Source of the DNA: a virus
Virus record (IMG/VR): IMGVR_UViG_3300045110_000104
Location: 1 to 22,951 of that record
Length of the DNA: 22,951 nt
Direction: 5' to 3' (one strand)
Below the pieces are notes generated by a model, which saw only the letters and a program-made list of their open reading frames with translations, did no database searches and was not told where the DNA came from. Below are positions 1-6,778 of the stretch, piece by piece. Every line of letters starts with the position of its first letter. Within the stretch, counting starts at the first letter, position 1. The translations under genes were made by a program, and so were the position numbers.

Positions 1-1069
1 GCGCACGACGCCTCACCAGGCGCGGCTGGGGCCGCTCCATCGGCTCGGCGGCCTTCATGGCTTCAATCGTCGAGAGCGCCCGCGTGCTGGCCGCATGGCG
101 GGAATAGCGCCAGGTCTGCTGGGGCGAGCTGTGCAGCATCAATTCGGCGGTGCCGCGCTCATCGTGCGAGGTCGCGACGAGCCGCGTGCCGAACAGGTGC
201 CGCAAGTCGTACACGCGAAACCGAGACACCCCGGCCGCATCGCACCACCGGTGCAAGGTGCTATGGAGCGCCGAGCCGCTGAACGGCCCCCAGGCCTCGG
301 CCTCCGCAAACATCTTCAAGGCCTCGAGCGCTTGCGGCATGAGCGGCACCGTGCGCGGCTTCGTGCCGCCGCCTTTCTTGCGCCCGTGCACGAGCACCGT
401 CCCGGTGCGCCAATGAATGTCGGCCGGCCGCAACTGCTTCAGGATCGCCGAGGGCCACCCCGTCCAGAGCAGCACGCGCAGCCGCGCCTGCGACTTCACC
501 CCGCTCGGCCGCGGCCCGTCAAACCGCAACGCCTGATCGAACACGCGCAATACGTCCGCGCGGCTAGGGAGTGAGAGCGGCAGCTCGTGTTCGTGGTAGT
601 GCGGCGTGTCTTTCGCTGGGTTCGCGCCGCCGCGCCCATTCATCACCGTAAAGAAACTCATCAGCGCCGTCCGGTACACATTGAGCGTGCCCGGCTTTTT
701 GCCGGCCTTCCGCAAGGCTTCGAGCTGCTGCCGGATCTCCACCGCCGTGATGCTGTCCCGCGTGCGATGCCGGCCGAGCGTGTCCCGCCACCATTCGATC
801 CGATGCGTCCGATCCACGAGCGTCGGCAAGCCCGCCATCGCTTTCAGATATTCCTTCACGTCAGATTGGAGCGTCGGCCCCTGCGCCGCCTTCGCGACCG
901 TGAGCCCGAGATGCGCTCGAGCACGTACCGTCTTAAGCGCCTCGACGAGATCAGGCACGGGCGTGCCTGGCGGAAAGTGCTGCGAGATGAATTCGCCGTT
1001 GATACGGGCGTAAATCTGAAACCCGTTCGCCGTCTGGCGAATTCCTTTGGCAATCTTCACTGTTGTCAT
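1..1069 (-). CDS. int: Tyrosine recombinase/integrase, 3' end cut by the window edge
   Basis: Site-specific recombinase expected to integrate and excise the phage at a tRNA gene. Reading leftwards from ATG 1069-1067 gives 356 residues with no stop before the edge. An N-terminal arm-binding-like part (about 1-60) and a core-binding SAM-like domain (about 65-160) precede the catalytic domain (about 168-330). Visible catalytic features: the beta-hairpin lysine region K231/K232, the YDLRH box (Y287, R290), H313 in the LHSS motif and the nucleophile Y322 in WRY. The first catalytic arginine, normally in TGxR, is replaced: the motif reads TGWP with P206. The second-box His is Tyr, which is common. 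No Shine-Dalgarno is visible before the ATG. If the window ends are joined, the frame runs 17 more codons to a TGA at 22901-22899, giving 373 residues. Family assignment is firm; activity is uncertain because of P206. Confidence 0.9.
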   Translation of the reverse strand, partial: MTTVKIAKGIRQTANGFQIYARINGEFISQHFPPGTPVPDLVEALKTVRARAHLGLTVAKAAQGPTLQSDVKEYLKAMAGLPTLVDRTHRIEWWRDTLGRHRTRDSITAVEIRQQLEALRKAGKKPGTLNVYRTALMSFFTVMNGRGGANPAKDTPHYHEHELPLSLPSRADVLRVFDQALRFDGPRPSGVKSQARLRVLLWTGWPSAILKQLRPADIHWRTGTVLVHGRKKGGGTKPRTVPLMPQALEALKMFAEAEAWGPFSGSALHSTLHRWCDAAGVSRFRVYDLRHLFGTRLVATSHDERGTAELMLHSSPQQTWRYSRHAASTRALSTIEAMKAAEPMERPQPRLVRRRA

Positions 1070-1097
1070 ATATCGGTGGGTGCTGGTCGGTGGTGGT

Positions 1098-1639
1098 CTA
1101 TCCCGTCATCTTGGCGGGTTTACGGAGTTTGCCCGGCTTGCCCAAGCCGGCAACGGCCATCTCAAGCCGTCCGATGACGTGGAGCGTGTAGAGCGCCGAG
1201 AGCACCTCCTCGAGTTCCCTGGCGAGCGCTGGACTGCTGTGCTGTATCGCCCGCAACAATTTCCGAGAGCGCCCGAGCGAGCACTTGACCGCGCGTCCTG
1301 GGGTCGAGCGGAGCGAGGAGCGCGGCGACGGCGTGCGCGATCCAGTCTTGTGCACCAGGATGAGGGGAGATCGACGGCGGCGAGAGGACATCGGTAACGC
1401 CTTTCAGGGTGGACAGAGCCGGCACCAGACAGGTCGAAGAACTGTTGCATCGTCAGGCCGAGGATGGCGGCGATGTGCGGGAGGACACCGACGCCGGGTA
1501 AGTACTTGCCGGCCTGCCATTCACTCACGGTGCTTGGGTCCACGCCGGCCCGCCGCGCTAATTCCGCCGACAACCCGCGCACGTCTCGCACATCTTGGAG
1601 CCGTGCTCTCAGCACCATCACTGCGTCTTGTTGGTCCAT
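1098..1639 (-). pseudogene. Repressor-like XRE helix-turn-helix protein, frame broken twice
   Basis: The N-terminal part, from ATG 1639, is a clear XRE-type helix-turn-helix (LSAELARRAGVDPSTVSEWQ), as in phage immunity repressors, and the gene lies divergent from a Cro-like gene beside the integrase. Protein-like sequence then jumps frame. After the helix-turn-helix (about 1425) the plausible continuation (PALSTLKGVTDVL..., DWIAHAVAALLAPLD) is one frame over. From about 1250 it moves again, to the frame containing SSPALARELEEVLSALYTLH, ending at TAG 1100-1098. The formal frame-1 ORF instead runs into an Arg/Ser-rich stretch ending at 1106, which looks like shadow translation. Both jumps go the same way, as after two one-base insertions (542 nt = 180 codons + 2). 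Possible explanations are a decayed repressor, sequencing error, or a short protein followed by a reinitiated one at GTG 1425. Confidence 0.55.
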
Positions 1640-1743
1640 ACGCACATCACGCTACCACATAAAAGTTAACTGTGGCCAAATTTCACGAGAGGAAAGTACT
1701 TAGACGTTGACGAGTATGTTTGGACGGGACTAATCTTGGCGCC
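1640..1743. promoter_or_regulatory. Divergent early control region with candidate promoter and operators
   Basis: About 100 bp, AT-richer than its surroundings, separates the leftward repressor-like gene from the rightward Cro-like gene, the usual place for lysis-lysogeny promoters. Seen directly: TTGACG at 1707-1712 and TAATCT at 1731-1736, 18 bp apart, a moderate -35/-10 pair pointing right. Two 8-bp palindromes are present, AGTTAACT (1664-1671) and AAGTACTT (1694-1701), possible operator half-sites. The predicted transcription start would fall at or next to ATG 1744, which suggests a leaderless Cro mRNA. No convincing leftward promoter could be picked out by eye. Confidence 0.4.
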
Positions 1744-1959
1744 ATGCGGAGAAAGCGCGGACAGGCGTTAAAGACGCGGGTACGGGCGTTTCTGGCCGAA
1801 AAAAACATGAGCCAGCAGGACCTGGCGGCCTATATCGGCATCAGTGCCGCGCACCTCTCGACCATCCTCTCCCGCCGGGAAAACCCCTCCCTGCGTCTGG
1901 CCGTCCAGCTCGAAACCGTGACGGGCATCCCGGCTAGGGAATTTGCGGTGCGCCGATGA
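1744..1959 (+). CDS. Cro-like XRE helix-turn-helix regulator
   Basis: A 71-residue protein with one XRE helix-turn-helix: MSQQDLAAYIGISAAHLSTI lies at about residues 22-41, followed by RRENPSLRLAVQLETVTGIP, the usual fourth and fifth helices. Size and position (first gene of the rightward array, divergent from a repressor-like gene) fit a Cro-type DNA-binding protein that would switch early transcription. An alternative TTG start at 1720 adds eight residues but lies upstream of the predicted transcription start and has no ribosome binding site, so ATG 1744 is preferred. No Shine-Dalgarno precedes 1744 either, consistent with leaderless translation. The gene overlaps the next by ATGA. The helix-turn-helix call is firm; the Cro role is inferred from context. 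Confidence 0.8.
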   Translation: MRRKRGQALKTRVRAFLAEKNMSQQDLAAYIGISAAHLSTILSRRENPSLRLAVQLETVTGIPAREFAVRR

Positions 1960-2252
1960 GCCTGCTGTCCCGCGCCGCCGAGACGTACCTGCCACTTTCC
2001 GTGGCCTGCGAGCAAGTTGGCTATCCGACCGATCGTTTGGGCCAACGGAACTTACGCCAACATCTGCGGCGGAAGGGGTTTGGTCAGCACCTCCGACGAG
2101 TGGGCAATAACTTCTCGATCCAGGTGGCCGTCTGGCAGGCCTACCTCAAGCGGTGCGATCAGGACCGGGCCGCGCACCGAGCGCTGATTGGCGCGCAATC
2201 GAAAGGCCGCTGGGCGGAACGGAGGGCCGGCAGTGGCCTGGCTTCGGATTGA
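1956..2252 (+). CDS. Small basic hypothetical phage protein
   Basis: A 98-residue protein that I do not recognise. It begins at an ATG overlapping the stop of the Cro-like gene (ATGA), so the two are probably translationally coupled. Residues 11-60 (YLPLSVACEQVGYP..., LRQHLRRKGFGQHLRR) look like a small helical, basic, possibly DNA-binding domain. Its place right after cro would suit an excisionase, a CII-like activator or a replication accessory, but no motif settles this. Its end overlaps the next gene by 20 nt. It contains no Cys cluster or membrane segment. Confidence 0.6.
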   Translation: MSLLSRAAETYLPLSVACEQVGYPTDRLGQRNLRQHLRRKGFGQHLRRVGNNFSIQVAVWQAYLKRCDQDRAAHRALIGAQSKGRWAERRAGSGLASD

Positions 2253-3069
2253 AAGCAACTTCGCGAGTCACCGGAAAGTGCTCGCCGCCGGCCAGCAGCT
2301 CGGCAAAGGCGCGGTGGCGCGCGTGATCGGGATTTGGACGATCGGCGCCTGCTACGCCGTGGCACACCTGACGGACGGCCTGGTGCCCGGCCTCGTCCTC
2401 AAGGACACCCGCTACGACAAAAAGCCGGGGGAAGTCATCGAGGCGATGGTGGCCGCCCGGCTCCTCCATGTCGAGGGCGACAGCTACCGGCTCCACGACT
2501 TCCACGACTACAACCCGAGTGCCGCGGACGTGAAGGAAAAGCGCCAAACCGACCAAGCCCGCAAGCGGCAATTCCAGAAACTTTCCGCGCGGAATCCGAA
2601 CGGAAAAGCTGCGCCGGATCGCGGCGACGGCGCAACATGCGACGCGGTCGGCGCAAAATTTCCGCGGGTTCCGAATCCGAATCCGAATCCGAATCCGAAA
2701 GATCAAGATCTAAACCGAGAGCGGCGCGCGCCGCTCTTCACGCACGCCGAGCGTGGTACGCCGCTCGTCGGCAGTCACGTGCGCTGTTTCGACACCCCGG
2801 TCGCCTGCGCCCGCGGGTTGTGCGTCTCGCGTTATCTCGGCCTGCAATGGCGGCAGCAAGGTGCGACCGACGAGGCCATCCGGGCCTTTGTGCAGTCAAC
2901 CGTCGCCGGCCTCCCAGACGGCCCGATTGGTGACGACCCATTGAAGTTCTGGCGCGCGGCCTGGAGCGCGCGCCACGGCAGCCAAGCCCCGGCGCCGGCT
3001 GTACCAGCTGGGACGCACCAGCGCGCGGCTGACGTCACGCTCGCCACCCTGCGGCGAGGGAACCGGTAA
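2233..3069 (+). CDS. Probable phage replication initiator (winged-helix, O/DnaD-like)
   Basis: A 278-residue protein starting at GTG 2233, chosen because GGAGG at 2221-2225 sits 7 nt upstream; an upstream start at 2188 lacks such a site. The N-terminal domain (about 1-100: WLRIESNFASHRK, then a helical wing-like region ending LHDFHDYNPSAADVKEKR) matches the winged-helix domain with an H-D-x-x-D-Y-N/Q-P motif seen in phage replication organisers. A low-complexity linker with a Pro-Asn repeat (P147-P155) follows, then a C-terminal region (WRQQGATDEAIRAFV..., FWRAAWSARHG) of the kind found in primosomal phage proteins. It probably binds the phage origin and recruits the helicase through the loader encoded next. 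The neighbouring gene starts on its stop codon (TAATG). The family is inferred from motif pattern and context. Confidence 0.65.
   Translation: MAWLRIESNFASHRKVLAAGQQLGKGAVARVIGIWTIGACYAVAHLTDGLVPGLVLKDTRYDKKPGEVIEAMVAARLLHVEGDSYRLHDFHDYNPSAADVKEKRQTDQARKRQFQKLSARNPNGKAAPDRGDGATCDAVGAKFPRVPNPNPNPNPKDQDLNRERRAPLFTHAERGTPLVGSHVRCFDTPVACARGLCVSRYLGLQWRQQGATDEAIRAFVQSTVAGLPDGPIGDDPLKFWRAAWSARHGSQAPAPAVPAGTHQRAADVTLATLRRGNR
2671..2700 (+). repeat. Tandem hexamer repeat (CCGAAT) inside the initiator gene
   Basis: Four perfect copies of CCGAAT (2671-2694) followed by CCGAAA. They encode the Pro-Asn linker of the replication initiator and are followed by an AT-richer stretch (GATCAAGATCT, about 2701-2711). 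In lambdoid phages the origin iterons lie within the O gene, so this could be origin-related. The unit is much shorter than typical iterons, and a simple slippage repeat in a linker is equally possible. Confidence 0.7.
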
Positions 3070-3617
3070 TGGACGGGCTTCCCACGCTCGAGCGGTTGAT
3101 GCAGGTGGCGGCCGAGACCCCAGAGCCGGTGACCGTGGCGCCCGAGTTGCGCCGCGCCCTCGGCGTCCTGTCGCTCGCGCTCGGCCACGCGCTGAGCGAG
3201 GAGCAGCTCCTCGTCTACGCCTACGTGCTGCAGGACGTCGACCTGCGGCATCTGCGCCAGGCGTGCGTGCTGATCGCGCGGACCGCGCAGTGGTGGCCGA
3301 AGCCGGCCGAGCTCATCGCGCAGGTCGAGGCCCTGGCTCGAGACGAGGCGATCACCCGCCGGATGAAGCTCGAGGCGCTCCTGCCGGCGGCGGAAGAAGC
3401 GGACCCTCGGACGTGGGTGCGCTGCCAGAACTGCGCGGATGAAGGCTGGGTGATGCACACGTGCGCAGGCGGCGCGTCGCGGACATGTGGACGGCCGAGC
3501 AAAGGCCACTTCGTCACCGATCCAGCGACCAAGCACAGCTCGTACGTCGGCGCGTGCCGATCCTCGCATCTCTTCGCGGTCCGTTGTATGTGCGCGTACT
3601 TGCATCGTGAGGTGTAA
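3069..3617 (+). CDS. Probable helicase loader / replication accessory protein with zinc-binding C-terminus
   Basis: A 182-residue protein whose ATG overlaps the stop of the replication initiator. The N-terminal helical part (ALSEEQLLVYAYVL, LRHLRQACVLIART, then WWPKPAELIAQVEAL at about 78-92) resembles the P-like or G39P-like helicase-loading proteins of phages, which share a W-x-P-x-P-x-E-L motif. The C-terminal part holds cysteines C119-x2-C122, C132, C140, C163 and C173-x-C175 in the pattern CxxCxDxGW...CxC, seen in phage loader and primosome proteins and likely binding zinc. There is no Walker A motif, so it is not a DnaC-type ATPase. Placed next to the initiator, it probably hands the host DnaB helicase to the phage origin. 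The function is inferred. Confidence 0.6.
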   Translation: MDGLPTLERLMQVAAETPEPVTVAPELRRALGVLSLALGHALSEEQLLVYAYVLQDVDLRHLRQACVLIARTAQWWPKPAELIAQVEALARDEAITRRMKLEALLPAAEEADPRTWVRCQNCADEGWVMHTCAGGASRTCGRPSKGHFVTDPATKHSSYVGACRSSHLFAVRCMCAYLHREV

Positions 3618-4484
3618 ATGACCGCCAATCTCGCCACCGTGGCAACACTCCCTGGATCTCCCTACACGCGCGAGCAGATCGATCTCATCAAGCGCCAGGT
3701 CGCCGTCGGCGTCACCGACGACGAGCTCAAGCTCTTTCTCTATCAGTGCCAGCGCACCGGTCTCGATGCGCTCACGCGCCAGATCTACGCGATCAAGCGC
3801 GGCGGGAAGCTCACGATCCAGACGGCGATCGACGGCTTCCGGCTCATCGCGCAGCGGACCGGCGAGTACCGCGGCCAGGTGGGGCCGTTCTGGTGCGGCG
3901 AGTCGGGCGCCTGGATGGATGTCTGGCTCTCGAGCGATCCGCCCGTCGCCGCCAAGATCGGCGTCTGGCGCAAAGACTTCGCCGAGCCGGTCTGGGGCGT
4001 GGCGCGCACCGATGCGTACGCGGCACGCGGCGAGAGCGGCCGGTTCGCCGGCCTGTGGCGGACGATGCCTGACACGATGGTCGCCAAGTGTGCGGAAGCG
4101 CTGGCCTTACGTAAGGCCTTTCCGCATGAGTTGTCAGGTGTCTACACCGGCGACGAGATGGCCCAGGCCGTCAATCAGGACACCGGCGAGATCGTGGCCG
4201 AGACGCCAGCGGTCGACACGCCGGAGGTCGCGCGGCCCGAGACGATCGAGGTCAAGGTGCTCGGCATCGTCAAGCGCCAGGTCAAGAACGGCGCCCAGAA
4301 GTACGTCATCACCGCCGATAACCAGCAGACGTACCACACGTTTTCGCTGACGCTCGCCACCGCGGCGAAAGACGCGCAGGCGGCCGGCCTGCCCGTCCTC
4401 ATCACCTACACCGACACAAAATACGGCCGCACGATTTCACACCTGCGCGAGCGCGACGATCCGCGCCCAGAACCACCGCTTTGA
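3618..4484 (+). CDS. bet: Phage recombination protein Bet (RecT/Redbeta-type annealase)
   Basis: Single-strand annealing protein of phage recombination: it coats ssDNA and anneals complementary strands for repair and genome concatenation. The 288-residue protein has the Bet hallmarks: [20 protein letters not shown] (about 40-59), [13 protein letters not shown] (66-78), [14 protein letters not shown], and the [28 protein letters not shown] block. Residues of about 210-285 form an additional C-terminal domain ([15 protein letters not shown]..., [15 protein letters not shown]) of a kind attached to several phage recombination proteins; its role is unknown to me. The ATG directly follows the previous stop, with GAGG at 3609-3612. 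No classical lambda-exo or RecE partner is nearby; the DUF1064 nuclease at 5350 is the only nuclease candidate in this early group. Confidence 0.9.
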   Translation: MTANLATVATLPGSPYTREQIDLIKRQVAVGVTDDELKLFLYQCQRTGLDALTRQIYAIKRGGKLTIQTAIDGFRLIAQRTGEYRGQVGPFWCGESGAWMDVWLSSDPPVAAKIGVWRKDFAEPVWGVARTDAYAARGESGRFAGLWRTMPDTMVAKCAEALALRKAFPHELSGVYTGDEMAQAVNQDTGEIVAETPAVDTPEVARPETIEVKVLGIVKRQVKNGAQKYVITADNQQTYHTFSLTLATAAKDAQAAGLPVLITYTDTKYGRTISHLRERDDPRPEPPL

Positions 4485-4490
4485 AATGTG

Positions 4491-4700
4491 ATGGCTAGTC
4501 GCATCATGACCACTCGTGCCCTCCACGCGGCACTACAGGTCGAGGGTTTCACGCTCCCGGAGAACTGCCGGGAAGTGCGGCTCATCCTGGGTGTGGACGC
4601 GGTGATGCTCCTGCAATTCGACGTGTTTGTCACAGACGAGAACCTGGCGCGCCTCGGTCGCGCCTTCCTGCGAATGTCGGAGAAGGAGAAGAAGGCATGA
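4491..4700 (+). CDS. Small conserved-looking phage protein, function unknown
   Basis: A 69-residue protein from ATG 4491. ATG 4506 is also possible and would begin nearer the coherent part, TTRALHAALQVEGFTLPENC. It is a soluble alpha/beta mix with a Glu/Lys-rich C-terminus (RMSEKEKKA). The gene begins a few bases after bet and overlaps the lipoprotein gene by 4 nt (ATGA), so it belongs to the same transcription unit. Its C-terminal coding end also supplies a purine-rich GGAGAAGAAGG ribosome binding region for the next gene. I do not recognise the family. Confidence 0.6.
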   Translation: MASRIMTTRALHAALQVEGFTLPENCREVRLILGVDAVMLLQFDVFVTDENLARLGRAFLRMSEKEKKA

Positions 4701-5107
4701 TGCGATCACTGCTTGTCGGACTCGTCGCGCTGCTCGTCGCCGGCTGCGGGGATACGATCGTGAACATTCCGACCACGCCGACGCCGACGCCGACCACGCC
4801 GGTGGTCGTGAAACATACGATCCAGTTCCGCGTCATTGGGAACGCGACGAGCGCCCGCGTCCGCTACTCGACGCCGCTCGACGGGCTCGGCCAGGTCGTC
4901 ACCAGCTTGCCCTATTTCAACTCGCTCACGATCTCGGGCGACTCGCTCTTCTTGTCACTCGAAGGGAGCCCGATCAGCTACGGCTACGGCGTGCTGTACC
5001 CGTTCCTGTCGGTGCAGATCGTCGTCGACAACGTCGTCTTTCGAGAAGCGACCTCGCAGGATTTCCTGACCGCGCCGCTCTCGGTCAGCGGGCAGTGGCG
5101 GCAGTAG
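4697..5107 (+). CDS. Phage-encoded lipoprotein with MmpS-like beta domain
   Basis: A 136-residue exported lipoprotein. It starts at ATG 4697 or the next ATG at 4700, behind a strong purine-rich site. Residues 1-17 are a short lipoprotein signal: RS, a hydrophobic run, then the lipobox VAGC with C17 as the lipidated residue. Gly follows Cys, so no inner-membrane retention Asp is seen at +2. A Thr-Pro linker (about 25-35) spaces a beta-rich domain (about 38-133: HTIQFRVIGNATSARVRYST, LPYFNSLTISGD, VQIVVDNVVF). This pattern resembles the MmpS-like extracellular beta domain of small lipoproteins. Lying among replication and recombination genes rather than lysis genes, it may be a superinfection-exclusion or lysogenic-conversion factor, or a passenger. 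The lipoprotein call is firm; the function is inference. Confidence 0.8.
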   Translation: MMRSLLVGLVALLVAGCGDTIVNIPTTPTPTPTTPVVVKHTIQFRVIGNATSARVRYSTPLDGLGQVVTSLPYFNSLTISGDSLFLSLEGSPISYGYGVLYPFLSVQIVVDNVVFREATSQDFLTAPLSVSGQWRQ

Positions 5108-5110
5108 ATC

Positions 5111-5353
5111 ATGGCGCCCCTGATCCCGAATCCGATCGCCGCGCTCATGCTCGACGATCTCCGCCGCGCCGCCGCCTATCTCGAGGAGATTGGCGAAGTA
5201 AACAAGAACGGCCCGATCGCGATGGAAGCGCGCAACCATGCCATGCGGCTCTGGGCCGCGTCCCAAGTGGTCGAGCGGTTGATTGTCGGCGTCGAGCAAC
5301 TGATCATCCAGGAGCGATCGCGAGTGATGCAGGAGGGGAGCGGCGAATCGTGA
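5111..5353 (+). CDS. Small helical hypothetical protein
   Basis: An 80-residue, almost wholly helical protein (ALMLDDLRRAAAYLEEI, AMEARNHAMRLWAASQVVERLIVGVEQLI) beginning 3 nt after the lipoprotein stop. It has no Cys, membrane segment or catalytic motif, and heptad-like hydrophobic spacing suggests oligomerisation. It ends in a GTGA overlap with the DUF1064 nuclease gene and carries that gene's ribosome binding site (AGGAGGGG, 5331-5338) in its last codons. I do not recognise the family. Confidence 0.6.
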   Translation: MAPLIPNPIAALMLDDLRRAAAYLEEIGEVNKNGPIAMEARNHAMRLWAASQVVERLIVGVEQLIIQERSRVMQEGSGES

Positions 5354-5748
5354 CGACCGAACGCGCCGCCTGGACGCGGGCGCTCAGCGACGACGAGCCC
5401 CTGCGCGCGAACAAGTATCACGCGCAGATCTGTACCGTCGACGGCATCAGGTTCGACTCGCGGAAAGAAGCGCGCCGGTACGAACGGCTGAAGTTTCTCT
5501 TGATGGTCGGCGTAATCCGCGACCTCGAGATGCAGCCGGAGTTCCCGATCACGGTCCTCGAGCTCTGGCGCGACGACGGGCAGCTGGTCCACTGCGGCCG
5601 CTTCACCGCGGATTTCCGGTACGTCGAGACGGCCAGCGGTGAAGTCGTCATCGAGGACACGAAGAGCCCGCCGACCAGGAACACCGCGTACCGTTTGCGC
5701 AAGCGCCTGGTGGAAGCGATTCACGGCGTCACGATTCGCGAAGTGTGA
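5350..5748 (+). CDS. DUF1064 family phage nuclease (PD-(D/E)XK-like)
   Basis: A 132-residue protein from GTG 5350, chosen for its 4-nt overlap with the upstream stop and the purine-rich AGGAGGGGAG site. It shows the complete DUF1064 signature: KYHA near residue 22, DGIRFDSRKEARRYE (31-45, with E40), a Q-P-x-F strand (62-65), GRFTADFRY (83-91, with D88) and VVIEDTKS (99-106, with E102 and K105), then a basic helix and a final beta strand (GVTIREV). The E...D...ExxK arrangement fits a minimal restriction-endonuclease-like nuclease. Such genes sit in phage replication and recombination regions, and it might cooperate with Bet or process replication intermediates. The family call is firm; the substrate is unknown. 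Confidence 0.85.
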   Translation: MTTERAAWTRALSDDEPLRANKYHAQICTVDGIRFDSRKEARRYERLKFLLMVGVIRDLEMQPEFPITVLELWRDDGQLVHCGRFTADFRYVETASGEVVIEDTKSPPTRNTAYRLRKRLVEAIHGVTIREV

Positions 5749-5840
5749 AACGTGTGAGCGAATGGACCAGATTCATGCACCGCCAAGAGTGGCGGTTACG
5801 ACGACTCCAACAATGGTCAAAAAAAGGAAGTAGACACCCG

Positions 5841-6122
5841 ATGCCCAGCCCAACATTCGACCCGATCATCGACGTGCAAGACACCATCGACGCCTGGCTC
5901 GCGGGCGATCCAGAGGCCCAGCAGTACGTGAAGAAGATCTACTACGTGCCCGACGGGGCCGAGATTCCCGGTGACGTCACACACATGAATCGCCTGACGT
6001 CGCTCGCGCATCCTGATCTCGAATTGCGCCTGGGCGTCGTCGCCACGGTCAAGACAGCCGCCCTCTCGAATGTGATCCTCGGCCTGATCGGCCGCGCGGC
6101 CGCCGATCCCAAACAGGAGTGA
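5841..6122 (+). CDS. Hypothetical phage protein
   Basis: A 93-residue acidic protein from ATG 5841, chosen for AAGGAAG at 5824-5830, 10 nt upstream. The frame is open back to a GTG at 5745 overlapping the DUF1064 stop, which would add a 32-residue basic N-terminus (WTRFMHRQEWRLRRL...); this longer form cannot be excluded and would fill the 92-nt gap. The sequence (FDPIIDVQDTIDAWLAGD, YVPDGAEIPGDVTH, HPDLELRLGVVATVKTAAL) has no motif I recognise. It lies in the early array with a 6-nt gap to the next gene. Confidence 0.6.
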   Translation: MPSPTFDPIIDVQDTIDAWLAGDPEAQQYVKKIYYVPDGAEIPGDVTHMNRLTSLAHPDLELRLGVVATVKTAALSNVILGLIGRAAADPKQE

Positions 6123-6128
6123 GCGGGA

Positions 6129-6395
6129 ATGGCTCATCACGATCAGGCGCCCGCGCGGCTCGTCATCTGTGCCCCAGCCAAGCTGCCGGCCATCTTCGGC
6201 AATGACCTCAAGGGCACCTGCGCGCTCTGCCGTCAGTCGGTCCGTTTTCGCCCGCATGTGCCGGCGCCCCGCGTGCTCGTCTGTCTGGAGTGTTACCTCG
6301 TGCACGCCGAGCCAGGCGCCAAGTGCGAACTCCTGCCCGCGGCCGCCCTCGAGCTCGAGCAGATGGGCTTCGACCCGCCGAGATGGGGTGACTGA
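6129..6395 (+). CDS. Small zinc-ribbon protein
   Basis: An 88-residue protein with two CxxC knuckles, C31-x2-C34 (GTCALC) and C52-x2-C55 (LVCLECY), spaced as in a zinc ribbon, plus an isolated C14. The N-terminal part (ARLVICAPAKLPAIF) reads like a short beta strand with a loop. It starts just after the previous stop, behind GGAGTGAGCGGGA. Zinc ribbons of this size in phage early regions usually bind nucleic acid or act as adaptors to host enzymes; no specific role can be assigned. The stop is immediately followed by the ATG of the next zinc-binding protein. Confidence 0.65.
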   Translation: MAHHDQAPARLVICAPAKLPAIFGNDLKGTCALCRQSVRFRPHVPAPRVLVCLECYLVHAEPGAKCELLPAAALELEQMGFDPPRWGD

Positions 6396-6590
6396 ATGCG
6401 CTGGCCGTTCTGGTGCAAGCACGCGCAGACCTGGCGCGACCGGACGGTCGACGGCCGCCTGGTGCTGGTCTGTCACGCCTGCGGCCGGCGTGTGCCGGTG
6501 ATCACGCGGACCGAGGAGGAACAAGCCGCGATGCGCGCCCGCTTCCCAGATCCGCCAGCGCTCTCGGCGCGCAAGGGGCCGCCGTCATGA
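6396..6590 (+). CDS. Second small zinc-ribbon-like protein
   Basis: A 64-residue protein whose ATG directly abuts the preceding stop. C7-x-H9 and C26-x2-C29 could together bind one zinc (WPFWCKH...LVCHACGRR), a pattern found in many tiny phage proteins. The C-terminal half is charged and probably disordered (EEEQAAMRARFPDPPALSA). It overlaps the next gene by 4 nt (ATGA). Function unknown. Confidence 0.6.
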   Translation: MRWPFWCKHAQTWRDRTVDGRLVLVCHACGRRVPVITRTEEEQAAMRARFPDPPALSARKGPPS

Positions 6591-6778
6591 CGATGGCTGA
6601 CCACGTCCTGCTGGTGCTCGCGCTGGGCCTGTCGCTCATGATGCTCGTGCTCACGCTCAAGTGCCTGCGGCAGATCAGCGCGCAGATGGCCGTGCTGACG
6701 CTCCGCATGATCGACCTCGTTGAGGCGATCAAGGAACTCGACACCGATCTGCGGGCCGAACTCGACCGGTTCCTCTGA
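6587..6778 (+). CDS. Single-pass small membrane protein
   Basis: A 63-residue protein from ATG 6587, overlapping the upstream stop by ATGA. Residues 6-25 (HVLLVLALGLSLMMLVLTLK) form a transmembrane helix. The rest (about 26-63) is an amphipathic, increasingly acidic helix (MIDLVEAIKELDTDLRAEL) likely to be cytoplasmic and oligomeric. The shape resembles phage membrane anchors or spanin/holin accessory proteins, but its place before the HNH and terminase genes, far from the tail end, argues against a simple lysis role. No signal cleavage site is seen. Confidence 0.6.
   Translation: MTMADHVLLVLALGLSLMMLVLTLKCLRQISAQMAVLTLRMIDLVEAIKELDTDLRAELDRFL

Noticed and set aside
95-1177. Several plus-strand ORFs across the integrase region
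   Set aside because: They are antisense frames of the integrase, whose catalytic motifs are intact on the minus strand.
4775-4803. ACGCCG-type tandem repeat as a regulatory element
   Set aside because: It simply encodes the Thr-Pro linker of the lipoprotein and has no other structure.
4627-5349. Long N-terminal extension of the DUF1064 frame back to 4627
   Set aside because: It overlaps two well-supported genes out of frame and is Arg-rich; GTG 5350 has a ribosome binding site and a GTGA overlap.
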